Below, in pieces: positions 25,166-37,375 of a DNA stretch of 64,000 nt (its first letter is position 1; each line of letters opens with the position of its first letter). The notes under the pieces were generated by a model, which was not told the DNA's origin, searched no databases, and saw only the letters and a list, made by a program, of their open reading frames with translations. This DNA comes from Nelumbo lutea (Eukaryota; Streptophyta; Magnoliopsida; Proteales; Nelumbonaceae). The stretch lies in contig JAKGHH010000004.1 in assembly GCA_022828595.1 (NCBI GenBank), forward strand, positions 54,772,422 through 54,836,421, in the 5' to 3' direction. Position numbers and translations under genes: made by a program.

Positions 25166-25285
25166 AAATTAGGTATGAAAAGAAGAAATTTGAAATTCGC
25201 CCAGCTTTGACACAGAAATTCTTAAATTAGGTACAAAATAGAATAACCATCCGTGCACAACTTTGAGATAGAAATCCGTGCACAA
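25166..25285. other. Scrambled junction with short repeated fragments
   Basis: AAAATAGAATAACCATCCGT occurs at 25112 and 25234. ATCCGTGCACAACTTTGA recurs at 25273, and CTTAAATTAGGTA occurs twice. Pieces of the A2 protease region and of an A LTR tail (GAAATTCGCCCA) are interleaved. This looks like a template-switching repair scar. Confidence 0.75.
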
Positions 25286-26030
25286 CTTTGATTCTAAAAT
25301 AAGGGAATGTGATTCCCAGTTGGAAGAAAGGCAGAAAATTTTTGAAATTCGCCCACCCATTCCGCAACCATTTTGGCGTCCATACGATGGATCGTACCAT
25401 TCTTTCAGTGGTATTAGAGCCACAGGTTCGAGTCTTGGACCAAGAGATCAGATCTGAACCTACGCAATTTGGTAGAAGCTGTTCTATCCGGGTATTGTGC
25501 AGTTTTCAATTTTTGTTTCTTGTTTGGGCGATTGATCTGAAATTAATTTTTGTTAAATCTGAAATTTAATTTAGAATTGTTCTTATTTTATTTCTGATTT
25601 AATGGATTGTTTGTACATGGAGTTCGAAGGTCAATTTTGGCGTAGAATGTCTGCACACCTATTATTTGCAGTTTCTATTCATTCTGGTCTGTAAAATAAA
25701 TTTTTTTTTATTTTTCTAGACAGAATGTATAGGATTCAATCAAGAATGTAATTATTTAGTAGAAGTAGGATTTCTATTTTTTTTTTTATTTTCTTGATTG
25801 AGAAGGCGACGACACTGGAGATTCACAGATGAAGAGTTCGCTATATGCATTTTGCAGTTTGGGAAACTGCAACCCTAGTTACTAACCTCTGTTTTGCAGG
25901 TTGTACGAATAGTCCAGATCTGCTTTTGATTGTCAAAATTTGGAATTGTAATTTCAGATCTTTCATTGAGTTGTTTCTTGAATTAAAGATTGGTTTTTAG
26001 ACCGTTAAGTTGCGGTGTTGCAGGAGGAGC
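25286..26030 (+). mobile_element. A-family LTR tail, primer site and leader, plus strand
   Basis: The last ~120 bp of a plus-strand LTR (ending TTCTTTCA at 25407) is followed by the primer site TGGTATTAGAGCC (25409-25421) and about 600 bp of leader. The leader is homologous to, but inverted relative to, 28805-29368. It stops abruptly at 26030, where minus-strand integrase sequence starts. Confidence 0.85.
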
Positions 26031-27690
26031 CAATTGTGATATTATCCCATTGGCCTTCAAGTAGTCCCTAAAATCGTCAAGAGATACTCGCCACCTCGAT
26101 CTGATCGAAGGGCCTTAATTTCTCTCCCTAACTGTTTCTCGACTTCTTGTCTGAACTCCTTGAACTTTTCAAAGGATTCAGACTTTTGTCTCATCAGGTA
26201 CACGTAACCATATTGTGAAAAATCATCGGTAAAAGTGATGAAGTACACGTGTTGGTTATGAGTCTTAACACTCAGGGGGCTCCATACATAAGTATGTATA
26301 AGGTCAAGTGTGTCTGTACATCTTTCAGGCTTACCGTTAAATGGCCGTTTTGTCATCTTACCTCGGAGGCAAGGCTCACAAGTGGGAAGATCTTCTATGG
26401 TTAGAAAATCCAAAGGACCATCCTTACCAGCCTTATGATTTGGTCAACACCGATATGGCCAAGTCGGTAATGCCACAGTCACATGGGACTAACTATATCA
26501 CGAGTCCTTTTCTTGGGGATTTCGACCGACGTAGTTTCGGTTAAGTTAGTTTCTAGAGAAGGATGTAGAACATAGAGACCGTTCTCTAGTTCCCCGTATG
26601 CGATTTATTATTCTGTTTAACAGTAATCATATTACTAAAGTAAATAGCATATCCATCATCACACAATTTAGAAACAAAAATCAAATTTCTTCTTAAATTC
26701 TGTACATAAAGACAATCTTTAAGTACAATAATTCCTTCTCTAAAACTAAGTTCTATGGTTCCTATTGCCGCAGCTGCAACACTTGCAGTCGTTCCCAAGA
26801 AAAGTGTCACTTCCCCTTCACTTAGCCTTCTGCTTACTTTGAACCCCTGTAGTGAATTACACGCATGAGTTGAAGCCCTAGAGTCAACACAACAGGACAC
26901 AGAAGTGACTAACAAATTAATCTCAATGACACAAGTTTTGAAAGTACCTTTCTTAGATTCTAGGTAGGCAGGACAGTTCCTTTTCCAGTGGCAGGCTTGC
27001 TTGCAGAAGTGACAGGCATCGAATGCCTTGTCTTTCTTTTGGTTCTTAGACTTGGTGGCCTTTTTCTGGGGTTTCCTCTTTGCCCTCCTCTTCTTTTCAG
27101 ATTTGCCAGATTCAACAAGCATGACTATTGGCCTGTTGCAACATGTTGCTGAGCTCTTGAACGCTGACATTTAGATTGCTCATATTGTAATTCGTTATGA
27201 ACAGATTGAAGGACGGAGGCAAGGAGTTAAGAATGACATCTATCTGTATGACCAGATCCAGCCTGAACCCAAAGGCCTCCAGCTCGTTAATGTAACCCAT
27301 CATCTAGAGACAATGGTCATGAACTTGTTGCCCCTTGGTCATCTATGCAGTCATGAACTGCTTTAGGACCTTTTGTCGAGTAGAACGGTTCTACTCTTCG
27401 TGCATAGTCTTCAAACTATCCAATATGTCCTTGGCGAGTTCTATTTGATCGAACTACCATTATATTGGATTATCCAAAGAGGGTATGATATAGCAACGGG
27501 CTAAGGAGTTTTTCTCCTCCCATTCTTGGTATTCCCTCCTGTGGGCTTCTGAAGCCCTGTCTCCCATTCTTTATCACCTTATCTATTTTTTCTAAAGTCA
27601 GGACCAGCATAAGGTTTTGTAGTAGTTGGCATAGTTTGGGCCCTTAAGCTTGTTGTCGTCAAGCAACTTAGCAAATTGTTCGTTTGCCAT
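26031..27690 (-). pseudogene. A3 gag, protease and integrase remnant
   Basis: The gag start (ATG at 27690, reading MANEQFAKLLDDNKLKGPNY) is followed by capsid (MMGYINELEAFG near 27300). The zinc knuckle CHFCKQACHWKRNC (near 26960-27020) is a CX2CX4HX4C array. The protease region carries DSRA where copia normally has DSGA. Next come gag-pre-integrase CEPCLRGK (near 26370) and integrase core TDDFSQYGYVYLM with SDRGGEY (near 26080-26230). The rest of integrase, RT and RNase H are missing. Frameshifts separate gag blocks. It is inactive. Confidence 0.9.
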
Positions 27691-29368
27691 TTTCTGATAA
27701 AACAGTAAAACGTTAGTCTACAACCTTAGTTTGATTCATGTTACCTACATAGATAAGGCTTTTAATCTATACTCCATTTCCATTTGTTTACCTCTGAGAT
27801 TCTCCTCCTATCTCAGTGACAGAGACAGCGAAATGTCTCTAAAAATGTGGAAAATCACATACGATGCGTGGAGCCAACTGTTTCAGCTACATAACCCCAC
27901 CACCTTTCTGTGACGGATCATATCCTCTCATCATATGAGTTTCCCTTTGGCCTCTGTCAGGTAAGGTTCAGAGCCATTTTCAGGTAAACCTTTCTATCCA
28001 GTGAGTGCTCACCCATCATATTCAGGTTACGCCAAGGTACCGTAAGAGAGTTCTCATTTTCTAGTGAAACCCTTCCCACATCGGTCTATGACGCCCCTAT
28101 CATCTTATGAAACACCCTGACAGACCCAACAACAAATGGATAACCCAATTTTATGGTGCATTTCCTCATTACTGAAGGACCCATCATTGTGCTAATGATG
28201 GAAGGCCTTTAGAGAGTCCATCATATTGATCTCCTTATCACATGCACTCATATTTGCTGGAGGGAACAAAATTTTACGCCCTAATTAATTTAGGTCAAAC
28301 CAGAGTGGCTCCCACTGACTTTCATAAAGTCAGATTTATGGTGGCCCAAATCGGCTAGGGTTTCCGCACGCATCCCTTTTTAGGATTGTGGGGCCCACCA
28401 TGAAAGGAAGGGGTCATCCAATGACCTTAGGGGACACCATGGTCACATCACATCAAATATCTACACATCACATGATATGGAAGAATTGATCCAATCAATT
28501 ACACATTGTAAAGCCCATTAATCAGCCAGTTTAAAGTCTATAATATTAACCATTAATATCATCTAGGTATATGGGCTGAATCGTAGTTAGTAGTTGGGCC
28601 CATATAGCTTTTATGTAAAACTGGGCTTTTGTAGTTTCAACCCCTTAAAACGGGGCTTTATAGGTTGGGCCGAATTGGTTCTTCCAATTAAAATCTGGTT
28701 TCAGACTAAAAATTGGAAAAATAGAACTGAATACAGTCCCTTTCGAACCCTAGATTCGGCTCAAACAGCTTTGGTCCAATCTGTTATGAAACAATCCAAA
28801 AACCAATCTTTAATTCAAGAAACAATTCAATAAAAGATCTAAAATTAAAAATCTAAATTTTGACAATCAAAACAGATCTGGACTATTTGTACAACCTGCA
28901 AAACAGAGGTTAGTAACTAGGGTTGCAGTTTCTCAAGCTGCAAAACGCAGATAGCGAACTCTTCATCTGCGAATCTCCAGCGCTGCCGCCTTCTCAACCA
29001 AGAAAATAAAAAAACAGAAATCCTATTTCTATTAAATAATTAAATTCTTAATTGAATCCTATACATTCAGTCTAGAAAAAAAAATATTTTACAAACTAGA
29101 ATGAATAGAAACTGCAAATAACAGGTGCGCAGACATTCTGTGCCAAAATTGACCTTCAAACTCCAAGTACGAACAGTCCAGTAAATCAGAAATAAAATAA
29201 GAACAAATCTAAATTAAATTTTAGATTTAACAAAAATTAATTTCAGATCAATCGCCCCTACAAGAACTATAAACTGCGTAATACTCGGATAGAACGACTT
29301 CTATCGAATTGCGCAGGTTTAGATCTAATCTCTTGGTTCAAAATTCGAACCCGTGGCTCTGATACCAC
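27691..29368 (-). other. A3 leader and primer binding site
   Basis: The leader of about 1.67 kb ends at the primer site (minus TGGTATCAGAGCC, 29356-29368). It is homologous to the A1 and A5 leaders. No conserved open frame is seen. Confidence 0.8.
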
Positions 29369-29369
29369 T

Positions 29370-29396
29370 GAAAGAATGGTAGGATCCATCGTATGT
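29370..29396 (-). repeat. A3 LTR stub (27 bp)
   Basis: Only the terminal 27 bp of the LTR remain next to the primer site (plus TGAAAGAATGGTAGGATCCA). Unrelated AT-rich sequence begins at 29397, so the rest of the LTR was deleted. Confidence 0.8.
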
Positions 29397-30015
29397 AATG
29401 AATGTATATATATCTGAAATATATATACCCGGATATATTTCCACAAATATATATATATATATATAGTAGAACTAAATTTGTAATGAATGTGTAAAACTCA
29501 TTTCAAAATTTGTTAACTTAACTCAAAGTCGTATTTCTTTACTGTAAAAAAAAAGAAAAATCATGTCTTAAAACTACAACTTTGAGAAACAATGATAAAA
29601 TTTTAGAGTTAAATAATAACATATTTTACATATTTTAGAAGATGGCATTGAAAGCATTTTTTTTTGGAAAAAAAATTTGAATGGAAAACCTTGCCAGAAC
29701 AGTGTTTTGTGATAAAAAGTGTGCTTTCGAGAAATAACTATTTGACCTGAAATCCCATTTTCAAATAGCATGCTTTGAAGGTTATCTAGAAAACAATCTT
29801 TTTAGAAAACTCATGGGTGAAGCCTGAATCATGCAGTTTCAAATGAATGATTTTGAATCTGGGAAATGAGTAACAACCCACCGAATGCAAACCTTCCAAG
29901 TGATGGTGATAGTGTAAAACCTCAAAATAGATTTTTGTCCTCGCATAAATTCCTAACCACTAGACGTTAAGGTGTGAAACATATTAACAAAACAAAAATG
30001 ATAGTTTCTACTAAT
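29397..30015. other. Unassigned AT-rich sequence, (AT)n near 29446-29464
   Basis: No coding or LTR signature is recognised. It forms the left flank of the next solo LTR. Confidence 0.4.
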
Positions 30016-31855
30016 TGTTAGATAGTTTTGTATGCCCTTAGCCCCAAACAGTTTTGATGTACTTTTGACATTTAGTGTAAATAAATAAAGTACATGTTTG
30101 ATTCATGTTGTATGGTATATTTCTGTGTAAGACCCTTAAACTGAACACTTAATGAGACTTGTGTTAGTTTAGAAGCTTCACAACCATTGGATAAGTTTGG
30201 GGAGATTTATCCTGCCAAGGTTGACACTGGTGTGCTGCCAAGTGTTGGGGTGGCTTGTCTCAACCGCTAGGGTGAAACCCAAGGCACATGCAGTGTAGGA
30301 TTACTTGAATCCTTGAACCCGACTAGATTTCTAGTATTGCCTCGGACCTTGGAGATTGATGGGCAAAACTGGAAAGTTACACCTGACCCCTAGACCTGAT
30401 TATGATACTACACTAGGTGTCGGATTGGTCTATCTTTGATATGCCAATCAATGAGATCCTTAGCGGGGGCCAAAACCTGGGTATGTTGGGACAGTCTGAA
30501 AATTCATCTGAGTGGGTGATCATAGTGACAGGATAAGCCCCTTTGTTTGACAAATGTAATGATCGGTGATGCACTCTCTCTAATGGAAACCAAACTGCCA
30601 ACAATTGATTTCAATCATTAGAATTTTGTTTTGCAAATTTTATGTATATGATATATATACTTATACGGTTTCAAAATGTTTGCAAATGGTTTTAATTCCC
30701 GGGATCCATGTGAGGAGAGAGTGCAACACTGTTCCTTGCTGCCGAGGGAGAGGTCCTCTCTTGTCGGATAGTGTTTTATCATTATGGGCTGAGATGTTAA
30801 GTGTAAGGCCATTTAGGGTTGCACCTGATGGGCTAATCTTGCATCTACTCATAGTCCCTGGGTTTTTATAAGATGGCTTGGCCCAGGGACCACTTAGTGT
30901 AAGTGTTGGTCCATGGAGTTCATGTGATGGGCTCAAGGGGTTCACTGGGGTTTCTAGTGAATTCGGTTAGGCCTTATAACAAAGGCTGGGCCGAACCCAT
31001 GTGGCTGATGTGTAGATCAATGCTTAGGTCCCACGCCATACAAAGAAGCCCAACTGGGCAGCAGTTTGAAAACTTATTGAGCACTGATTACTTTTTGGGC
31101 CTAAAGCCCATTTTGGCCTGGGCTGATATGATCACCCACGTAAGGGGGCGTATCTGGGATTAGGGTTAGCTGAAGGATTAGGGTTCTAACCCTATCCACT
31201 CTTGGAGACCGAATTCAAATGTGATTTGAATCTAGTAAATTCCTGATAAGATCAGGAGTGGGCTGAACTAATCTGTAGATAGGATTAAGATTATCCCTAA
31301 TCCAAATACAGATTTGGATTGGGATAACTCCTAATAGGATTAGGAGATTTCTTAATCACTAAGAAAGAAGGAAACCCTAATCTAGATTTACAAGAATTCG
31401 ACCTAGGGTTTTTGTAGTAACAACTTCTGCAATCTGAGGTAGGATCTTTTCTTCCTAAACTGAAATCTACTTCCACGCCACTTTGCTGAAAGACTGATTT
31501 GGTTCAGTGCTCTAAGCCTCCAACGGATTCTTGCAAAGAGTTCGATACGTAGGATGTACACTGTTGGTTCTGCCCCACCATCGCTGTGTCATCTTCAGCA
31601 GGAGCAGATCTTGGATCTTTCTTTGGGCGTGAACACCGACGTTGGGAGATTTTGATTATCCGTATCAGGTATAACCCTTCCCCTAATCTTTGGTTCAGAT
31701 CTGGTCTGGTTTGGTTCAAGTAGATCATTGAATATTTGATTCTAAAATAAGGGAATGCGATTCCCAGCTGATTGAAGAGATAAAAATTTTTGAAATTCGC
31801 CCACCTATTCCGCTGCTTTCTTGGCGTCCATATGATAGATTTCTCCCACCTTTTA
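30016..31855 (+). mobile_element. Solo LTR of the A family
   Basis: It starts TGTTAGATAG and ends CCCACCTTTTA, 1840 bp. It is flanked by a perfect CTAAT duplication (30011-30015 and 31856-31860). There is no primer site, coding region or polypurine tract on either side. Confidence 0.92.
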
Positions 31856-31860
31856 CTAAT

Positions 31861-32586
31861 AGTCACAATGAGTAAAAATACTGATAATTTTTGTTCATTG
31901 GAAAAGCAAAACAATATACATAGGAGCATATATTAGTAAACTACACTAACTCGGTTGATCAAATTAATTATTTGACTTTGGATTGGCCAAAGTCGGATTT
32001 GGGTTAGGCCCACCCATTAGAGTCACAAGTGGGTAATGGTATAGAGTCGTTAATTTTGGGCAGATTATCAACAAAAATTAGAAAGACTAATATTAACAAA
32101 TCACAATATTGAATTATAATTTAAATATCAGGAAGCAAAATAATCAATAAATAAAACAGCCTTTCAAAGTCTAACAATCAAAAGCTTCACTAAATTACAT
32201 AAATGAAACGACATCCCAGAGTTGAACAATAAGATTTGCTGGGTATTTCACTTGATTACACAAATAGATCAAAATAATATCAAAAGGAATTTTCATTAGA
32301 TTAATTCAAATTAATTTGCAATCGTTTTCCCAAAAAATACAAAAACCATTTGAGCCCTAGCTAGTAGGTTGCCAAACTTTTGGAAATTCAACTACTATTC
32401 TGTTAATGATCTAATTTAATAGGCACAATTCAGAAAAAGAAAAAAAAATAAAGAAATATGTTCTAGAAAAATTTTATTTACCAAAATCTCAAAGGGATAA
32501 GTCATATTGAGGAGGATTAAATATCAAAGAATTTATTTGGAGCAGACCACTACTCTGATGTGCATGATTAGGCAACTTAGTTACTA
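31861..32586. other. Unassigned sequence between solo LTR and gypsy element
   Basis: No feature is recognised. It continues the 29397-30015 sequence interrupted by the solo LTR and is itself interrupted by the gypsy element at 32592. Confidence 0.4.
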
Positions 32587-32591
32587 GCTAC

Positions 32592-33445
32592 TGATGAGAA
32601 TAAAAATTATCATATTTTTATCCCCAAATATTCATTATCATATTTTTATCCTCAAATATTCATTCTTTTACATTAAATTAGCACTTAACTGGACTCATTA
32701 CTCTTGTATTTCGATTCAGGGCAAGCAAGAAGGCAAATGGAGGAAAACAAGGCTAATCGGATGATTTTGCACAATTTCGGCACCATTTCGTAATCGGGGC
32801 ATAACTCTCAACTCCGGATTCCGATTCGGATGATTCAAGATTCACTGGAAAGAGAAGGGAGAACTCCACAACCTCAACTTTTGGGTTTGGACAAATTCGG
32901 TCTGCATCGAAGTCAAAATTGGGCCCAAAGTCGGAGAAAATTCGTAGTAAAGCCTAGTTCGCAGTTGAAGCCCAATTCGCAGGAAAGCCTTGTAGTGGCC
33001 CAAGTTATTAAAGAAGCCCAATTCGAATTCAAGAATGAAAAGTCCTATCAGATTTAAATTCCAATTGTAATCCTAGGAAGATAAGAGATTAAGATTACTA
33101 GATAGGATAGGATAGGATTATATCTAATTAGCACTTTCTAATTTTGAGGATAATCTCCTAATGGGAGTTGGAAAACAGCCCTCCTCCTAAAGCTATATAA
33201 AGGGGGTGGGGGGGGGGGACTAGCTTCCATCACTCAATCAATCAAGAAATCAAGCAATCAAGAAAGCAAGCGGTCCATCCATCTTGGAAGCAAAGCAAGA
33301 AGGAGATGACAAGCATGAGCGGCTGAGCTTTTCTTCTTTGATTCAATGGGAATTGTTGATTTGATTGTGTCATAGTGAGGTTATGTGTATAATTTAATCT
33401 CTTGCTTTTAATTCAAGTATTCGTTGATTCTTATTTATGTTCTTA
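32592..33445 (+). repeat. G1 5' LTR, 3' part deleted
   Basis: It matches 35543-36355, including the TATA region (GCTATATAAAGG near 33189) and a G-run. An extra ~34-bp duplication of the TTCATTATCATATTTTTATC area lies near 32630. Homology stops at GTTCTTA (33445), whereas the 3' LTR continues about 680 bp further. That LTR end and the primer site are deleted. Confidence 0.88.
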
Positions 33446-33483
33446 GCATTGTGCCTTCCATTTGTGCTAATCTCTTTTTTCTT

Positions 33484-34717
33484 ATGACTCGTTCTTCTCA
33501 GAAAGGTGAACTAGAATATATTCCTAAAATTGAGAAGACAAAACACCTGAGGCAACTTAGCAATTGATCTCCAACATGACTGAGAACTCTCAACAATTTG
33601 GAGCAAGAACAGATGAAGCTATCAAACGTGTTAATGAGGTAAGCTATTCTGATCTGGAAAGTCAAATTTCTGATCTAACTGCTTTGGTTCGCCAATTGGT
33701 TGTAGGGCAATTAAAAACGACTGCGGTTTGTGGCATATGCTCGATTCCTGGGCATCCTACGGATATGTGCCCATCATTACAAGATGGTTCGATGCAGCAA
33801 GTCAGTGCCGTAAGAGGATTTCCTGGCCAACCTCAATGCAAATATGATCCTATTCTAACTATTACAATCTTGGGTGGAGGGATCATCCCAATTTGAGCTA
33901 TGGAAATCAAAGAGGGCCACAGAGATTCCAGCCTCAAGCTTTCAACCGACAACCTCCAATTCCAGCACTTACCCAAGCCCAAAATCAACCCTCAAGTTCA
34001 GGTATATCTTTAGATGAGATAGTTAAGGCTCTAGCGACTAACACTCAACAATTCCAACAGGAAACAAGGGCCAGCATCCAGAACTTAGGGAACCAAATCA
34101 GTCAACTTGCTACTTCTATTAGCAAGTTGGAGGCACAAACTTCTGGAAAACTACCATCACAAACAGTGGTCAATCCCAAGGAGAGTGCTAGTGCAATGGT
34201 GCTAAGAAGTGGGAAGGAATTGCAGTCACAGCTTGCTTCGCCAAGGAAAGTGGATGAAGAGCAGAAAGAAGAGGAAGAACAAGGTCCACCTGAGAGTTTA
34301 AATAAGGAAATTTTTGAAGAAGAAGATATGAATGAGGAGCTCAAATTGAGTGCACAATTGGATATGAAGGAAGAGTTAGATTTGTCCTATACGCATTCCA
34401 TTTTTTCTATAGATATTACTGACTGTTTAGTGCAACAAACTTTTGAACTAGATGATGAAGACACACTAGAAGTTGCACTTAACAACGGACTTGATCAATT
34501 ACAACAAGCAGAAAAGGAGTTTGTGTTGAATCCTGAATTGCAAAATTCGACTTTTGAGTTGGAATCTTTTAAAACTATAACTCTTAGTTTACCTCTAGCT
34601 CACACAAAACTCCTTCCATCTATTTTGCAGGCCCCAATTCCAAATTTGAACCCACCCATGATGGATGAAAGAGGAGCACACCGAAAGCTGCGACTACAAG
34701 AGTTAGAGGATCCATGA
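33484..34717 (+). pseudogene. G1 truncated gag fused to pol edges
   Basis: A start (MTRSSQKGELEYIPKIEKTK at 33484) stops at 33567. The C-terminal gag follows with zinc knuckle CGICSIPGHPTDMC (33729-33770, CX2CX4HX4C). A one-base shift near 33850 moves the frame into WRDHPNLSYGN and a long hydrophilic stretch to 34717. The last ~110 residues contain HTKLLPSILQAP, typical of the segment just before gypsy RT. This is followed directly by ERGAHRKLRLQELEDP, which resembles sequence near the gypsy integrase C-terminus. Protease, RT and RNase H are gone. Confidence 0.8.
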
Positions 34718-35527
34718 TAGGGAAGTTGTTTTTCCCTTTTTCTTTTTGTTTTGCATTTCTAGTTTAGTTTTTCTGCCCTTTCTTTGCATTTCACCTCACA
34801 TTGGGGACAATGTGAGTTTTAAGTGTGGGGGAGGGGATTTAGGTTAGAATTTAGGTTGCATTTAAAATTTTGATTTAGGTCATGTTTTTCTACATTTGCT
34901 TTTCAATCAAAAAATAAATAAATAAATAAAACATCAACTCTTTTGAAATCATTTGAAGCAATGTTCTAGGGAAATTCATGTGAACCTAATAATGAGGTAC
35001 AATCAAGGAGTGCATGACTTATCTGAAGCCATTTCCAATTAAGCTAGTTCTAAATTCAGGTTTAAGTAAATGGGGTAGTGTTTTACCATTGCTACAATTG
35101 GTAGGATGGAGCATAAAATGCACCTACCAACCAAATAATGCAATAGTAGGATGGAGCATAAAATGCACCACTAGTCAGCAAATTCAAACAGTTGGATGGA
35201 GCATAAAATGAACCTATTGACCAAGTAATCCAAAAGTGAGATGGAGCATAAAATGCACTCACTGAGGAAAAAAAAAAGAAAATAAAAAGAGAAAGAAGAT
35301 AAAAAGGCTTTCTCTGATTTACTACCTAGTTTGCAGTAGCAAAAATTGGATTGACTAATGAATGAGTCGTGTATGGCTTGGTTGTGTTCATTTAACGGTT
35401 TATAATATTTATCCTAGAATATTCGTGGAAAAAGATGAAGGAGAGTTGAGTTTAAAAATCGATAGGATAGTTAGTTCTGGTTCTATATTTGCTCGAATTT
35501 TGTCTTGCCCAAGGACGAGTAAGGTTT
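34718..35527 (+). other. G1 3' untranslated region
   Basis: It contains ACATTGGGGACAATGTGAG and AAGTGTGGGGGAGGGG near 34798-34836, words typical of the region downstream of gypsy coding sequence. The 45-bp repeat and AT-rich sequence follow. No gene. Confidence 0.7.
35102..35265 (+). repeat. 45-bp tandem repeat, 4 copies, in G1 3' region
   Basis: GGATGGAGCATAAAATG occurs at 35104, 35149 and 35194, with a variant at 35239, spaced exactly 45 bp. The spacers between cores are more diverged than the cores. Confidence 0.93.
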
Positions 35528-35542
35528 AAGTGTGGGGAGATT
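35528..35542 (+). other. G1 polypurine tract
   Basis: AAGTGTGGGGAGATT lies immediately upstream of the 3' LTR start. Confidence 0.75.
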
Positions 35543-37037
35543 TGATGAGAATAAAAATTATCATATTTTTATCCCAAAATATTCATTCTTTTACATTAAA
35601 TTAGCACTTAATTAGACTCATTACTCTTGTATTTCAATTCAGGGCAAGCAAAAAAGCAACTGGAGGAAAACAAGGCTAATCAGATGACTTTGCATAATTT
35701 CGGCATCATTTCATAATTGGGGCATAACTCTCAACTCCGGATTCCAATTCGGATGATTCAAGATGCACGGAAAAGAGAAGGAAGAACTCCACAACTCTCA
35801 TGTTTTGGGTTTGGACAGATTCGGTCTGTATCGAAGTCAAAATTGGGCCTGAAGTCGGAGCAAATTCGTAGGAAATCCCAATTCGCAGGAAAGCCTTGTA
35901 GCAGCCCAAGTTATTAAAGAAGCCCAACTCGAATTCAAGAATGAAGAGTCCTATCAGATTTAAATTCCAATTGTAATCCTAGGAAGATAAGAGATTAAGA
36001 TTACTAGATAGGATATGATAGGATTAGATCTAATTAGCACTTTTTAATTTTGAGGATAATCTCCTAATGGGAGTTGGAAAACAGCCATCCTCCTAAAGTT
36101 ATATAAAGGGGGGGGGGGGGGGGGGAAACTAGCTTCCATCACTCAATCAATCAAGAAATCAAGCAATCAAGAAAGCAAGCAGTCCATCCATCTTGGAAGC
36201 AAAGCAAGAAGGAGATGACAACCATGAGCGGCTGAACTTTTCTTTTCTTATTCAAGGGGAATTGTTGATTCGATTATGTCATCGTGAGGTTATGTGTTTA
36301 ATTTAATCTCTTGCTTTTAACTCAAGTATTCGTTGATTCTTGTGCATGTTCTTATGGAAGTTAATGTTGATTAGTCTGACAAATAAATTAATGTTGATCT
36401 TCCTACTGCTATCCATGATTCGATGATCCGTAATTGTCACGAATAGTGGTACAAGTAGCAATTAGGTTAATATCTTTTTGGGCCAATTGTTCGTGACAGC
36501 ATTTGACTAATGTATTGGCATGATTTAACCTAAAGGGAATCAACAGAACAAGATTCGATAATTGCATCTATCTCAATTATTGTTATTTTGGTTTAACTAT
36601 TTTCACAAAGGTTATTGCTATCATTAATTGATATGGAACGCTATCGTACCCAGTCGGTTAATGATAAGTGTTGATCGAATGCTAGTTTGGCCAACTAATT
36701 TAGGAAAACACGAGGTTTATTATGGTTATCCTAATAAATCCAAAAGTTAAATGCTTGAATTGCAAGACTGCTGATGTTTACCTATGATCGATGATCAATT
36801 GACTCAAATTGAACCTTTGAATCAGAGTTGGTAAGACTGAATATTTCTTGTTAACTGTTAATTACTCTTCAGTTATTTTAGAAATTTAATTATTCGAATT
36901 TCCCACTCTTTATATTGCACATTCGACTGATAAATTAATTATTGGCTCCCTGTGGGATTCGACCTGGTACCACTGTTACTACAAGTTTATAGTAAGGTGG
37001 GATTAGAATTAATTTTGAGGGCTTCGACAACCCGTCA
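35543..37037 (+). repeat. G1 3' LTR (1495 bp)
   Basis: Full-length LTR starting TGATGAGAAT and ending CAACCCGTCA. It carries a TATA region (TTATATAAAGG near 36101) and a run of about 18 G at 36108-36125. It ends with the gypsy-typical GGCTCCCTGTGGGATTCGAC near 36944. The right flank is GCTAC. Confidence 0.9.
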
Positions 37038-37042
37038 GCTAC

Positions 37043-37375
37043 AAAAGCAATAAATTGTCTTATGTAAATAAGATATTTATTAGCTACAATACAACAACCA
37101 TCATATAAAGTAGAATGCTGCACTAGGCACTTAATGATAAGACAAAATCAATGTAAAAGAAATATATGCATCTATTGGATTTGGTTCCATGGAAGGGCAT
37201 TTAGTTTTCTCACTGACTAGAGAGTAAAAAGCATAAGTATAATTACGGTTATATAACTCATGAGTTAACTATAGGGAATCACCCAATCCAATTATCATCA
37301 ATCTGATTCTAGCTAAGTCGGATTACCCACTAATTACATTCATCAAGTTTAGAGTTGGTTCTTGACGTGGCTCAT
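37043..37375. other. Unassigned sequence
   Basis: No gene or TE terminus is recognised. It is continuous with 31861-32586 once G1 is removed. Confidence 0.4.

Larger units (their letters stand above)
32592..37037 (+). mobile_element. Ty3/gypsy element G1, pol-deleted, with intact target duplication
   Basis: The LTRs start TGATGAGAATAAAAATTATC, and the right end is CAACCCGTCA. GCTAC flanks both sides (32587-32591 and 37038-37042). Inside are a broken gag, a short pre-RT region fused to an integrase-tail-like piece, a 45-bp tandem repeat and a polypurine tract. RT, RNase H and most of integrase are absent. It could move only with enzymes supplied by a relative, if at all. Confidence 0.9.
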
